From Euryarchaeota archaeon TMED192 (GTDB lineage: Archaea > Thermoplasmatota > Poseidoniia > Poseidoniales > Thalassarchaeaceae): DNA of 47,243 bases. Where the stretch lies: NCBI GenBank assembly GCA_002170775.2, contig NHIP02000001.1, positions 1 to 47,243 on the forward strand, read 5' to 3'. The first letter of the stretch is position 1. Each line of letters begins with the position of its first letter. Shown here in pieces: positions 8,822 through 18,700 of this stretch. The translations under genes and the position numbers were made by a program. Under the pieces are notes generated by a model. That model was given only the letters and a program-made list of their open reading frames with translations. It had not been told where the DNA came from and did no database searches.

Positions 8822-10822
8822 ATGGGGAGAACAATGGGAGAATGGCCTCCGAGTGAAATATCTCTGTCCAAAAATGGACGTGTTCTGTTCCTAACGAAGG
8901 ATCCTTCACTCATTAAGGCTCAATTATACGATGGCCTTGATCTTAAAATGAAGGATCTGGATATTGAAGATCTGATGGATGATATCAATACAGACGTGAT
9001 GACGCCGGCGTGGGTTTGCTTCGATCACGAACCTGCTGTAATTGCAGAGAATGCTTACGCGGGTTTGCTTCATGAAGGCGAAAGGGTGTTTCGACAAGGC
9101 GCATTGAAAGAAGGTGGATTTGAAGTGATTGTCAGTGGTCATAGAAAGGGGACGGGGAGCAGTCGTGAAACGGCTCCGCAATGTGAAAGGTGGTCTGGAA
9201 TACGAATAGTAATCGCAGCCTCATTTGCCCCTATACATGAGCGTAACAACATCAATCTTGGTCAGGTGATGGGGAATCATGCGATATTGGAACGATTACA
9301 GGATGGTGAAGTCGTTCCTCTTTCAGAATTCACTAAAAGATACGATCCCGTAACCAGACTCATCTTGGAAAATGGAGGAATTCTCCCATTCGCAAAAAAA
9401 TTGGAAGCAGGTGATGTGGTTTTGCCAGAGATATCGACTGAGGAAAAACCGATGACAATGATAGAGAAGATCATATCTAACAAATTAATTGGCAAAGGTA
9501 GTGCACCGTGTTTCGTCTCTCCGGGCGATGCAGTACTCGCGACAGTAGACGGTGGATACAGTCATGAGTTCACAACAGCTCAAGTCCATAATTTTCTAAA
9601 GGAGGAATATGGTGCTGATTATTCCTTACCGAATCCTCCAAAATTTGCTGTTTTTGAAGATCATTTGCTCTATGCGCCTGGAGTTCCGAGATTTGGAGCG
9701 TTTACCGATAAAATCCAAACTTTACGTGATTTGCAAGTGGTTTTCCAACGGCACACAGGGGTGAGAGATTATTCTGCAAAGGATGGTGTGAGCCCGGGGA
9801 TATGCCATCAAGTGGCTCGAGAAGAGTTCATTGATGTGGGAGATTTCATCCAAGCAACCGACAGCCACACTTGCATGGGTGGAGCATCTAACGCCCTAAC
9901 CTATGGCGTCGGTTCGACAGAGTACGCGAATCTTGTTCACAATCAATTCGCATTCGTAAAGGTTCCAGAAAGTATTCGTTTCGAGTTAATAGGGTCGTTA
10001 AATCCAGGTTGTACCGCCAAGGATGTGATTTTACACATACTTTGGCATTATGCCAAGCACTCTGATACTCTGGATCGTTCAATGGAGTTTGGTGGGGCCG
10101 GCCTTGCTTCTTTATCGATGGATGAAAGAGCGACATTATGCAATATGGCAACAGAGTGTAGTGCAAAGACAGGAATATGTGAGCCTGATCAGCTAACAGT
10201 CAATTGGTTACTAGAACGAAGGGGGGATTTGAATGAAGCAGATATCCGTAGTTCATTTGTGTACCCAGATCCTAATGCACACTATGAAGGGGGCATACAC
10301 GTAATCGACCTCGACCGGATACGACCAATGGTCGCACATCCGGGCAATCCAGACGAAGGCGTACCCTCTGATCCTACTAATGGGGCCTACATTGACGAAA
10401 TCGGGGATGTTCGAATTGACATAGCATATGCTGGTTCGTGTACTGCTGGAAAGGAAGATGATTTTGCGTATTATGCAATGGTCACTAAAGCCGCTCTTGA
10501 CGCGGGCATGAAAATAGCAGATGGTGTAGAGTGTTACATTCAATTCGGATCAAAATCCGTAAAAGATCTATCCGAAAGAAACGGGTGGAATTCGATGTTC
10601 GAAAGGGCAGGTGTGAAATTGATCGATCCTGGTTGTGGCGCATGCATCGGGGCAGGTCCTGGGGTTTCGAATGATATCGATCAGGTTACTGTGTCTGCAA
10701 TCAATCGAAATTTTCAGGGGCGTTCTGGCCCGGGCAAACTGTACTTAGCCAGCCCGCTAACAGTGATGGCAAGTGCATTCACTGGTAAGATATCTGCATG
10801 GGATCCGAGTCTCTTCGATTGA
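8822..10822 (+). CDS. Aconitase-family hydratase with swivel domain first
   Basis: 666 aa, probably isomerises citrate to isocitrate. A swivel domain comes first (motif GHRKGTGSSRETAP, about residues 105-120), then the [4Fe-4S] catalytic domains: ATDSHTCMGGASNALTYGVG, SCT with Cys540, and PGCGACIG with Cys605 and Cys608, then the substrate-binding SINRNFQGRSG segment near the end. Those three cysteines are the expected cluster ligands. In AcnA/mitochondrial aconitase the swivel domain is C-terminal. The order here matches AcnB, but AcnB's N-terminal HEAT-like domain is absent. Aconitate hydratase is the most likely role, given isocitrate dehydrogenase 6 kb away. Homoaconitase or isopropylmalate isomerase cannot be excluded. 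A GTG-free ATG start at 8822 (or ATG at 8834) is used. Confidence 0.85.
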   Translation: MGRTMGEWPPSEISLSKNGRVLFLTKDPSLIKAQLYDGLDLKMKDLDIEDLMDDINTDVMTPAWVCFDHEPAVIAENAYAGLLHEGERVFRQGALKEGGFEVIVSGHRKGTGSSRETAPQCERWSGIRIVIAASFAPIHERNNINLGQVMGNHAILERLQDGEVVPLSEFTKRYDPVTRLILENGGILPFAKKLEAGDVVLPEISTEEKPMTMIEKIISNKLIGKGSAPCFVSPGDAVLATVDGGYSHEFTTAQVHNFLKEEYGADYSLPNPPKFAVFEDHLLYAPGVPRFGAFTDKIQTLRDLQVVFQRHTGVRDYSAKDGVSPGICHQVAREEFIDVGDFIQATDSHTCMGGASNALTYGVGSTEYANLVHNQFAFVKVPESIRFELIGSLNPGCTAKDVILHILWHYAKHSDTLDRSMEFGGAGLASLSMDERATLCNMATECSAKTGICEPDQLTVNWLLERRGDLNEADIRSSFVYPDPNAHYEGGIHVIDLDRIRPMVAHPGNPDEGVPSDPTNGAYIDEIGDVRIDIAYAGSCTAGKEDDFAYYAMVTKAALDAGMKIADGVECYIQFGSKSVKDLSERNGWNSMFERAGVKLIDPGCGACIGAGPGVSNDIDQVTVSAINRNFQGRSGPGKLYLASPLTVMASAFTGKISAWDPSLFD

Positions 10823-11028
10823 TTTCAGCCCGGAATGTGGTTAAACTTGGGCTCATGAGAGTTTCAATTCTTAGTTGACTTCGGTTGAATACGGAATATG
10901 CTTCATTGCCAATAATTTGCATTATGACAGGGCATGCTCTAAGTGCTCTCTGACATTATGTTCAATCTACCGACAGGAGGCCCCATGTCATCAGGGCATA
11001 GGGAGGACCTTGTAGGACGGTGGTCGAA
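10823..11028. promoter_or_regulatory. Leader region of the topoisomerase VI operon
   Basis: About 200 bp without an assigned gene. It holds an AGCCC (10827-10831) / GGGCT pairing just after the aconitase stop, A/T-rich segments suitable for a promoter, and a strong AGGAGG (10975-10980) followed after 4 bases by an ATG at 10985. That ATG opens a 30-codon frame ending at 11077, out of frame with the topoisomerase gene and overlapping its start. It may be a leader peptide or chance. Confidence 0.35.
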
Positions 11029-13092
11029 ATGGATAAGGCACAGAGGATTGCAAACAAACAAAAGCAAATCTCGATAAGCGAGTTCTTTGAGAAAAATAAG
11101 CATTTTCTTGGATTCGACACACATCAAAGGGCGATTATAACTGCTGTAAAAGAGGCTGTTGACAATTCTCTTGATGCTTGTGAAGAAGGACGAATATTAC
11201 CTGAAATACATGTCGACATAAAGCGGTTGGACGGGGATCGCCTAGAGCTGGTAACTCAAGATAACGGTCCCGGAATTCCAAGAGATTCGATAGCCAATGT
11301 ATTTGGTAAATTCTTGCTTGGTTCACGGTTCCACGCCATCCGTCAAACCCGTGGACAGCAAGGCATAGGGATAACAGGAGTCGTGATGTACGCTCAGCTA
11401 ACGACTGGTTCAACGACGACTGTGCTATCGAAGATTGAAACAGAATCAACTGCTGTCAGAGTTGATCTTGCATTGGATACGAAGAACAACAGGGCCTTGA
11501 GGTCTAATGAAGATAGGTTGCCTTTGGAAGAATGGTTTGAAGAAAGCGGGATGGAATCGCTTCATGGTCTCAGAATTAAAACGGTAATGGCTGCTAAGTA
11601 TCAGAGAGGGAGGCAATCTGTCCATCAATATCTGAGAATGACTTCCATTGTCAATCCTCATGCCACAATCAGACTGAGAGTGTTTGGTAAGGATGGTGAA
11701 ATTATCGATGAGGGAGAGTGGATAAGGACCACCAAGATATTGCCGAGACCCGTTGTTGAAATCCGCCCTCATCCCCATGGTATGCAATTTGGAACGCTAC
11801 AGAGAATGCTGAAGAATACCAAAGAGAGGAATGTTAGATCATTTCTTAGAAAGGAGTTTGAGAAAGTATCTCCGCTCGTCTCGAAGAAAATCTTGGAACA
11901 TGCGGAAATAGATGAGAAGCGTAGGCCTTCTGGTTTGAGTGTAGAGGGGATTCAAAATTTGCTCTCTGCTTTCATGACGGTGAAAATACAAGCACCTCCA
12001 ACAGATTGTCTTTCACCCATTGAAGATCTTTTGATCAAAAAGGGACTTGAGAAGGCAATTGATTCGAGATATGCAGCGACAGTCACGAGGACTCCTACTG
12101 TAAGCCAAGGGAATCCGTTCCAAGTGGAGGTTGGCCTAGTCTTTGGCGGGGACCTTCCTTCAGATGGGTCTGTGGAAGTTCTGAGATTCGCAAACAGGGT
12201 GCCTCTAATGTATCAACAAGGAGGGTGTTTGCTGACGAAGGGGATTGAATCGATAGACTGGCGAAGATACGGTCTCGAGCAAACGGGGGGGAAGGGAGTT
12301 CCCAAGGGACCGGCTGCTATACTCGTGCATCTAGCTTCAACTAATGTTCAATTCACTAGCGAGGCAAAAGAGGCCGTGTCAGAAAATGAAGAGGTTATTG
12401 ATGAGCTGCGAAGGGCCCTTTTCGAAGTGGGAAGAGGGCTTCAAGGCCATCGAAAGAGGATAGGTCAGAGAGAGAAATCTCGAGAGAAGTTTGACTTGAT
12501 CAATAAGATCCTACCAGAAATCGCTTCCAAATCTTCATCGATGCTTGGGCGCCCTGAGCCAGATCTCTCACCCATAATAACCAAGATCATGAATGCTGTA
12601 TTTTGTGAGGAGGGTGTAATTTGGGATTCCAAGGAAAAGTTAGCCAGATGCTCCATAAAAATTTACAATTATACAGCAAGAGCTAGGGCGTATACCATCA
12701 TTGTAAAGTGGCCAGAGAGGGATGGGGTGGCCCTGGTTGAGAATGAAAGAGGCGGTCGTAAAGAAACTCGAGGGCTATGGGCATGGAGATTGGATGCCAT
12801 AAATCCAGGTGGGATGACTGAGATTTCGTTCGCGGTTAACGGACTGAGTAATGGGGATTGGAAAGAGGCCGAAGTATTCTACCGCGGTAATGGGGAGATA
12901 ATAGGCTCTGAAAGAATAGACGAGTCCTTGCTAGAAGAGATTCGGAAGCAGGAGGGACTCAAAGGAGTGGTAGAGGAGTTCGTGGATGAGTCTCCTGTCC
13001 AAAGTCCAATGATTGAGGAAGCGCTAGAGGGGGATTCATCCGTCGTGGCAGATGGAGAAAAGGAGTGGAGAAGCGATGGTAAGCTATTCTGA
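11029..13092 (+). CDS. top6B: DNA topoisomerase VI subunit B
   Basis: ATPase subunit of the archaeal type IIB topoisomerase, which relaxes and decatenates DNA. About 687 aa from ATG 11029 (a GTG at 11020 adds 3). The N-terminal ISISEFFEKNKHFLGF strap matches the family and favours this start. GHKL ATPase motifs follow: KEAVDNSLDA, with the catalytic Glu and Mg-binding Asn (about residues 42-46), DNGPGIP (about 90) and the glycine-rich RGQQGIGITG. An H2TH-like and transducer region and a C-terminal extension complete the longer subunit form. The gene overlaps subunit A by one base (TGATG), giving near-stoichiometric coupling. Topoisomerase VI is absent from the related Thermoplasmatales, so its retention here is notable. 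Confidence 0.95.
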   Translation: MDKAQRIANKQKQISISEFFEKNKHFLGFDTHQRAIITAVKEAVDNSLDACEEGRILPEIHVDIKRLDGDRLELVTQDNGPGIPRDSIANVFGKFLLGSRFHAIRQTRGQQGIGITGVVMYAQLTTGSTTTVLSKIETESTAVRVDLALDTKNNRALRSNEDRLPLEEWFEESGMESLHGLRIKTVMAAKYQRGRQSVHQYLRMTSIVNPHATIRLRVFGKDGEIIDEGEWIRTTKILPRPVVEIRPHPHGMQFGTLQRMLKNTKERNVRSFLRKEFEKVSPLVSKKILEHAEIDEKRRPSGLSVEGIQNLLSAFMTVKIQAPPTDCLSPIEDLLIKKGLEKAIDSRYAATVTRTPTVSQGNPFQVEVGLVFGGDLPSDGSVEVLRFANRVPLMYQQGGCLLTKGIESIDWRRYGLEQTGGKGVPKGPAAILVHLASTNVQFTSEAKEAVSENEEVIDELRRALFEVGRGLQGHRKRIGQREKSREKFDLINKILPEIASKSSSMLGRPEPDLSPIITKIMNAVFCEEGVIWDSKEKLARCSIKIYNYTARARAYTIIVKWPERDGVALVENERGGRKETRGLWAWRLDAINPGGMTEISFAVNGLSNGDWKEAEVFYRGNGEIIGSERIDESLLEEIRKQEGLKGVVEEFVDESPVQSPMIEEALEGDSSVVADGEKEWRSDGKLF

Positions 13093-14213
13093 TGGTGGTT
13101 GTTATGCAAGATAGAAGTCGGAGCAAAGAAGAGACGGTAGATGCACTTCATGCGGTAGCAGCAGAAATGCATGATCGAATGATGAGGGGGGAGCCGCCGA
13201 GAATGACTCTGCCAGTAAGATCGAAAAAGAACATAGCCTTCGATGAAAAGTTGAATGTGTACAAATATGGTAGCAAGAAGACGATTAGAGATGCAACCAG
13301 TCTCGGTTCTGCGCATCAACTCCTGAGGGCATTGCATGTCACTGAATTCATGGAGGACATGATTGAAAGTAAAAAATCGTCAACTCTGAGAGAGATGTAC
13401 TACATCTCTGAAGGTTGGGGATATGGAAAATTCGGCTCTCAGAATGAAAGTAATAATCTTGCTGAGGACTTGGAGATTGTGACAGGTTGTTTGAGAGAGG
13501 ATTTCAAACTAAGGCCAGAAGAGGATGGTGCTAGAATAATTGGGAATCTTACATTCCAAGAAAGAAACAGACGTGGAGAATGGATGAGGATAAACTGCAG
13601 AGATGATGTCGGTGATTCGGGGTATGGAGTTCCATACAATGTAGAGTCTGAAAAATTACAATTGGTAGAACATGACATTGATTTCATGATGGCGATCGAA
13701 ACAGGAGGTATGTTCGATCGGCTTGTTGAGAATGGGTTTGATGAATTAGCAAGGTGTGGTTTGATTCACCTGAAAGGGCAGCCAGCTCGCTCTACTAGAC
13801 GTGTGATGAAAAGGATTAACGAAGAATGGGGAATACCCATTGTCGTGTTTACAGATGCAGATCCCTGGTCTTTCAGAATCTTTGCTTCTATTGCGTATGG
13901 TGCTATTAAAACAGCACACATCTCAGAATATTTAGCGACCCCAAGTGCAGTATATCTTGGTATAGAGTCTGGAGATATAGAAGCATATGATCTTCCATCT
14001 GATGAGTTGACATCGCGGGACATAGAGGCATTGAAAGCGGAGAAGAGCGATCCTCGATTCCAAAGCCAGGAGTGGATTGATCAGATTGATTTGATGCTCG
14101 ACCTTGGGAAGAAGGCGGAGCAGCAGTCTCTTGCTAAATATGGTCTTGATTTCGTCACGGACACATATCTTCCGGAGAAGTTACAGCAGAAACTAGGGCT
14201 TGTAATCGGCTAA
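13092..14213 (+). CDS. top6A: DNA topoisomerase VI subunit A (Spo11 homologue)
   Basis: DNA-cleaving subunit, 373 aa. The winged-helix (CAP-like) domain carries the catalytic tyrosine in [13 protein letters not shown] (Tyr103/Tyr104, the second most likely by comparison with Spo11). The Toprim domain has an acidic Glu region and the metal-binding pair Asp255/Asp257 in VFTDADPW, preceded by the typical [12 protein letters not shown]. The start codon shares a base with the stop of top6B. ATG at 13104 is an alternative. It functions as an A2B2 heterotetramer with top6B. Confidence 0.95.
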   Translation: MVVVMQDRSRSKEETVDALHAVAAEMHDRMMRGEPPRMTLPVRSKKNIAFDEKLNVYKYGSKKTIRDATSLGSAHQLLRALHVTEFMEDMIESKKSSTLREMYYISEGWGYGKFGSQNESNNLAEDLEIVTGCLREDFKLRPEEDGARIIGNLTFQERNRRGEWMRINCRDDVGDSGYGVPYNVESEKLQLVEHDIDFMMAIETGGMFDRLVENGFDELARCGLIHLKGQPARSTRRVMKRINEEWGIPIVVFTDADPWSFRIFASIAYGAIKTAHISEYLATPSAVYLGIESGDIEAYDLPSDELTSRDIEALKAEKSDPRFQSQEWIDQIDLMLDLGKKAEQQSLAKYGLDFVTDTYLPEKLQQKLGLVIG

Positions 14214-14244
14214 ACTCCAAATCAGAGTCTGTTGTGATTGGTGT

Positions 14245-15003
14245 ATGGCCCGCGTAAGTTACCCCATCATTGCCCTCGTGGCGAGTTTTGTTTGTGTGGC
14301 CTCTTTTGCTATATCTTACTCGAATTTTGATGGGTATGGTGATCTCGATCCTGAGCAAAATAGCTTGCAGATATTGGAATCTGGCAATTCTTTCTCTATT
14401 ACCCTCGATGAGTTAGATCAGATCTGGGTTTATTCTGAAAATAAGGCTAGTTCTAACGCCAGTTTCAAAATTACGCTGGAAGGAGAGGTTGTGAATGGCA
14501 CTTCAGTGAAATGGTGGGATACATTCCTTACCAGTGAAGATGGAGAGAGGGTGTATGTGCCTTTGACTAAACTCGGGCCGGGGGAAGAGGGAGAATATGT
14601 GTTTGAGAATGATGGATCTTCCTTGTTGTATCTCGTTGATATGGTAGGCATAGGGGAGGATCTGTGGCAGGAATCTTCTGTACAGATTATGGCTATCTCT
14701 TGCTGCCTTTTTCCATTCTTGGTTATGGTGGGTATAGTTGGTCTCGTTAGATCTTCTAAACCTTCCAAAATAAGCCCCAAAATAATGATATTCGATTCGA
14801 ATGTGGGGATTCCAACGACTGAAGAAGTTTTCAGATCTGTGAATGTTATCTCTGAAGAAAGCGTAACCACCGCCACTACTCCAGATCCTTGGAAGGAAGA
14901 GGTTTCTGAGGTTGAAGGTATGACTGAAGAAGTTGGTGATTCTACTGAAGAGGTTCAATTAGACGGAGTTGAAGGCGATTGGCAAACTTGGGACGGGGGT
15001 TAG
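14245..15003 (+). CDS. Membrane protein with acidic cytoplasmic tail, unknown function
   Basis: Not recognised. 252 aa. The N-terminal hydrophobic helix (about residues 7-27) acts as signal or anchor, followed by a beta-rich extracytoplasmic domain (about 35-145), a second membrane helix (about 150-172, with Cys-Cys) and an acidic, low-complexity tail rich in Glu, Val and Thr ending in GDWQTWDGG. A two-pass protein with the middle domain outside is the simplest topology. It lies 31 bases after top6A and is followed by a strong hairpin. No partner can be inferred. Confidence 0.6.
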   Translation: MARVSYPIIALVASFVCVASFAISYSNFDGYGDLDPEQNSLQILESGNSFSITLDELDQIWVYSENKASSNASFKITLEGEVVNGTSVKWWDTFLTSEDGERVYVPLTKLGPGEEGEYVFENDGSSLLYLVDMVGIGEDLWQESSVQIMAISCCLFPFLVMVGIVGLVRSSKPSKISPKIMIFDSNVGIPTTEEVFRSVNVISEESVTTATTPDPWKEEVSEVEGMTEEVGDSTEEVQLDGVEGDWQTWDGG

Positions 15004-15006
15004 ATT

Positions 15007-15031
15007 CGGCTCGCATGGTTTATGCGAGTCG
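15007..15031. terminator. Hairpin after the membrane-protein gene
   Basis: Stem of about 10 bp: CGGCTCGCAT (15007-15016) with ATGCGAGTCG (15022-15031), one G-T pair, 5-nt loop. It begins four bases after the stop codon at 15001-15003 and ends 29 bases before the next ATG. It could end the upstream transcript, or be an operator of the downstream regulator. Confidence 0.5.
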
Positions 15032-15038
15032 CCACTAA

Positions 15039-15053
15039 CCAACCCATGGTTGG
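15039..15053. promoter_or_regulatory. Near-palindrome just upstream of the HTH regulator
   Basis: CCAACC/GGTTGG arms meet with one extra C at the centre, ending 6 bases before the ATG of the winged-helix regulator. The placement would suit autoregulation by that protein. No experimental or comparative support is available here. Confidence 0.3.
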
Positions 15054-15059
15054 GAAGTC

Positions 15060-15797
15060 ATGGCGGGGTTCGACGATGTCCTCTCGATTCTCGAAAATAA
15101 GTCGAGAAGGGAGATATTAGAACTACTCACGAAGGAGCCGCATTACGCTCTTCAGTTGTCTGAACTTCTACAAATTAGCCAACAAGCAGTGGTTAAACAT
15201 CTTACCATACTTGAGAAGGCTGGTTTCGTTTCGGTGGATAAGGTTCCTTCAGAGAAGGGGGGGCCGCCCAGAAAAGTGTACAAGGTGACAGAGTCGTTCT
15301 GTTTGCGACTTGATCTGGGGCCTAGATTGTTCAAAACAAGTGGCAAAATGATGCCTTCTGGCGGCCCGATACGTCTTTCATCAAAGCTTCCAGGAGGTTT
15401 AGAGGATGTCATCGATACAATGGGAACTCGTCGTAGAATACCTATGAATGAGGCTATGTCAATTCTTTCAAAATTGCAGATGCGTCTTGAGGAAATGGAC
15501 GAACAGCGGGATGCTTTGATTGCTCTTCATCAACAAGTTATGATGAAGGTGGCGCCTAGCATCGACGATCTGACGGATAATTATGAGGAGCGCCAATTAG
15601 CTCATGCCATGTTAGATCAGCCGAGACGTCCTGTTGATCTAGATCTCTTCTCACAGAGTATCAGAATCCAGTCTTCCCAAGCTGAGGACATCATGACGGG
15701 CTTGCGCGATCGTCTGATCAGAGATCTGGCTAGAAGCAAGGGGAATGTTATCGCTGGCGGGGAAGGTGCCCCTCTGCCCTGGTGGCTAGTACGCTAA
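15060..15797 (+). CDS. Winged-helix (ArsR-like) transcriptional regulator
   Basis: 245 aa. Residues 1-75 form a winged-helix HTH: ILENKSRREILELL, recognition region QLSELLQISQQAVVKHLTIL, then the wing with GGPPRKVYKV. The remaining ~165 residues are helical (coiled-coil-like RLEEMDEQRDALIALHQQ) and probably mediate dimerisation or effector binding. No metal-binding cysteine cluster of classical ArsR proteins is visible, so a different signal is likely. Large archaeal ArsR-like proteins of this layout are common; the target is unknown. The near-palindrome upstream is a candidate site. The stop abuts the convergent stop of the surface protein. Confidence 0.8.
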   Translation: MAGFDDVLSILENKSRREILELLTKEPHYALQLSELLQISQQAVVKHLTILEKAGFVSVDKVPSEKGGPPRKVYKVTESFCLRLDLGPRLFKTSGKMMPSGGPIRLSSKLPGGLEDVIDTMGTRRRIPMNEAMSILSKLQMRLEEMDEQRDALIALHQQVMMKVAPSIDDLTDNYEERQLAHAMLDQPRRPVDLDLFSQSIRIQSSQAEDIMTGLRDRLIRDLARSKGNVIAGGEGAPLPWWLVR

Positions 15798-18700
15798 CTA
15801 GAATTCCATGTCGTCATCAGTGTAGACCATCATGCTCCTCTTTTCGGCGTATTCTTTCATGGCCTCTATTCTTCGACCCCAAATGACTACCACAGCGACT
15901 CCTCCAAGAGCGATTGTTGCCCCTATGATGATCACAGGAACGGAGTAGGTTGCGACGGCCTCTAGGAGCGGATCAAGGAACCTGTTATTGGAGCCCATCT
16001 TGTCGGATAGTGACCAGTAGTTGTTTGACTCATCAGACTCGATGATGTTGTTATCAGGGTCTACGTAAACTACTACGTCTTGGGAACCTGCTTCCACTAT
16101 GTATAGCAAGGATATTTCCAAGAGTTCTTGATTGCTAGATTGGGACACGGGCATGACTGCCTCGATTAGCTGACGATAGACGATGTTGTCTTCATCACAA
16201 CCGTTCTTTCGGATGTCGGATGGGCTCTGGTCGGCACAAAGGATTACACTGACATCAGTGGCGTGTATATTTCCTACATTTTGTAACTTGACAGTGACTG
16301 AAATCATTTCACCAACCGGTGCTCTGGACTGCGGGGCCTCGGCTGACAATATCTTCAGATCAGGTGCTCTGAGCATAAGTTGCAGGACTTGCTCATTGGA
16401 ATCGCAAGTCGGTGGGTAATTGTCTGGAAGGCCGTCTTTATTCTCATCAAGGGTGCATGAGTCATCCCATTCAGGAGTCTCATCAAAATCACCATCATTA
16501 GCAGCAGAGCCGTGTATCGATGTTGCTTTTATTCCGATCAACCTGTCACTTAATTGTGCTTCATCATCAATCGATATAATCGCTACAAATTGAATAGTTG
16601 TGAAGGCATCCATCTCAGGGAATGTTACGGTGCTAGTTGTCGAAGTGTAACATGCGTCCGGTTCAGGCGCTATACTTGGCTCAGGGGGAAGGCAGGGCGC
16701 CTCCTTCGGATACTCTGTGTCAAAATCCTCTACCAAGGCATATGTGATCATCCACTTTGATAGTGTATTCATTCCCGGGGTTGGGTCCCAACCGCCTCCC
16801 CCGGGTAATTTTGTATGGTTGTGCAGCATTGGCGTATCTGGGACATTCCCAGCATTCGTGAGATTCATCAAGAATCGGACGGTTCTCCCGGGCGCGCTGG
16901 TCTTTATTTTGGACTCCATAGCAGGGTCTAACGTAATCCGAAGATCGTGGAATTCTGTTATTTCTACTTGTAATTCGATGTTCTCTCTAACCTTGGTCCC
17001 TTCATATGGTTCTTCGCTGAGGACGTTCAGCACTACGCTGTATGTTCCTGCCAGAGTCTTCTCTGGAACATTGATGATTAAATCAAATTCTTTTGAGTCG
17101 TCTCTCAGAAGTTCGCCGAAGTACGCTCTTGGAATATCTATGTCCCAGATATACGCGCCTTCTGGGCCAGTGACTGACTCGACCGTGATGTCGAATCGAT
17201 CAGGGCCGTTGCCGGTGTTCGTGATCTTAGTGGTCAAAGGATACGCTTGTCCGGGATAGAGTTCTAGGATATTGGAGTCAACTTCGGCTTCGAGTTCGTA
17301 TACTTGAATCACGTTTGTTAGAAGCAGTGCAGAATCTCTAACTTCAGGTGTTCCTTCGAGGTGTGCTTTGACAACAACGGATTCTCCGAAGCCAGCTGTT
17401 GCGTTGTAAGGGGAGCACATACTCGCTGTGACCACATATGGATTTCCGACAACAGCCCAATATCTTGGAGCGTTTTCCGGGATTCCATTACCCCCGGGCG
17501 CGCTTGAGAAGTCTAAGTCTACTGTCCAATGGTCGTATCTCCACACGCTTTGAGAGATATCTGATGGCCTCTCCGTTGGGCCACCGGGTGTGGTGAATAT
17601 CAAGGATCCTGGAGAGTAGTTCTTTGTTACCTCGATATCGAATTCGGCACAGTCTCCGGGCAAGACGTTCAAGCTCGTGCCATCTGGTATCTTGAACACA
17701 ATGTTTCCAGAAGTCTTCACTGAGACGTTTATCCAAAGGCCGAGAACATCATAGGTTCCATGATCGATTTGGAATATCGGTTCCCCTGTAGACCATCCTT
17801 TGAGGTATATCACATAGGTCCCGGGGGTTTGTGAAGTTGGTATGGTGACTCTGAGGTTCTTGGTCACTGCCTGTCCTGGGTCTAGAGAGACTTCCATAGG
17901 GAAATCTACGCCCCATCCGAATTGTAGGCCCCACTCCATTTGGCCATCAAGCGTAGACGGGTCGTGGAATGCAAACGTATCGTAAACGTTGCCTGTATTT
18001 CTGATAATTATGGAAAAGGTGCCTGAGCCGCCCTGTTCAACATCGATGTTTTTGTTGATTGTGGATAGGTCGATTCCATGTACCACGTCCATCAGAATCA
18101 CAAGTTGCCTCTCATCATCAATAGCGGGGTCTTTGTATGAAACTGCTCTCACCTTAATCTCCGCTAATTGGTCGCCCTCAGCTTGGTATATTGTGGGGGC
18201 TCTTACCCTCAAGTAAAGGGGAACTAGGTTTTCACCATTTGAATTACCCTTGAGATGTATGGGCGTGGATTCGAAAATCGGCGTATGGTTAGAGGCGTAA
18301 TAGAGAGTAGCGCTCCAGTTCATGGGAACGTCCTCTACAGTGAGGCGGAAGGTATCGGCCACAAGATCAGAGGGGCCGGGCGTTGGATTGTCGATAGTTA
18401 AGTTGTAGATCGTGCTCTCACCCGGTTCAATGACGTGATAATAGGTCTCAGAAGGTGCAAGTGCGACATCGACAAGCCCGGTTAGAACGTGGACGTAGCA
18501 CAATGTCTGTTTTGGGCTGTTTGCTTCTCCACATTTAGTTGAGTCAGACCAAGCTACGTGAGCTCCGCTTCCAAGGTCGTTAGAGAAGGCCGGTGGGGTT
18601 CCTAGCTGTGGGTTCCTGGGGGAGTTGGGGCCCAGTTTACCAGATTCCCATGTGGATACCTCAAAAATCTCCCACTCATCTAATACTGCTATAGCGAGAT

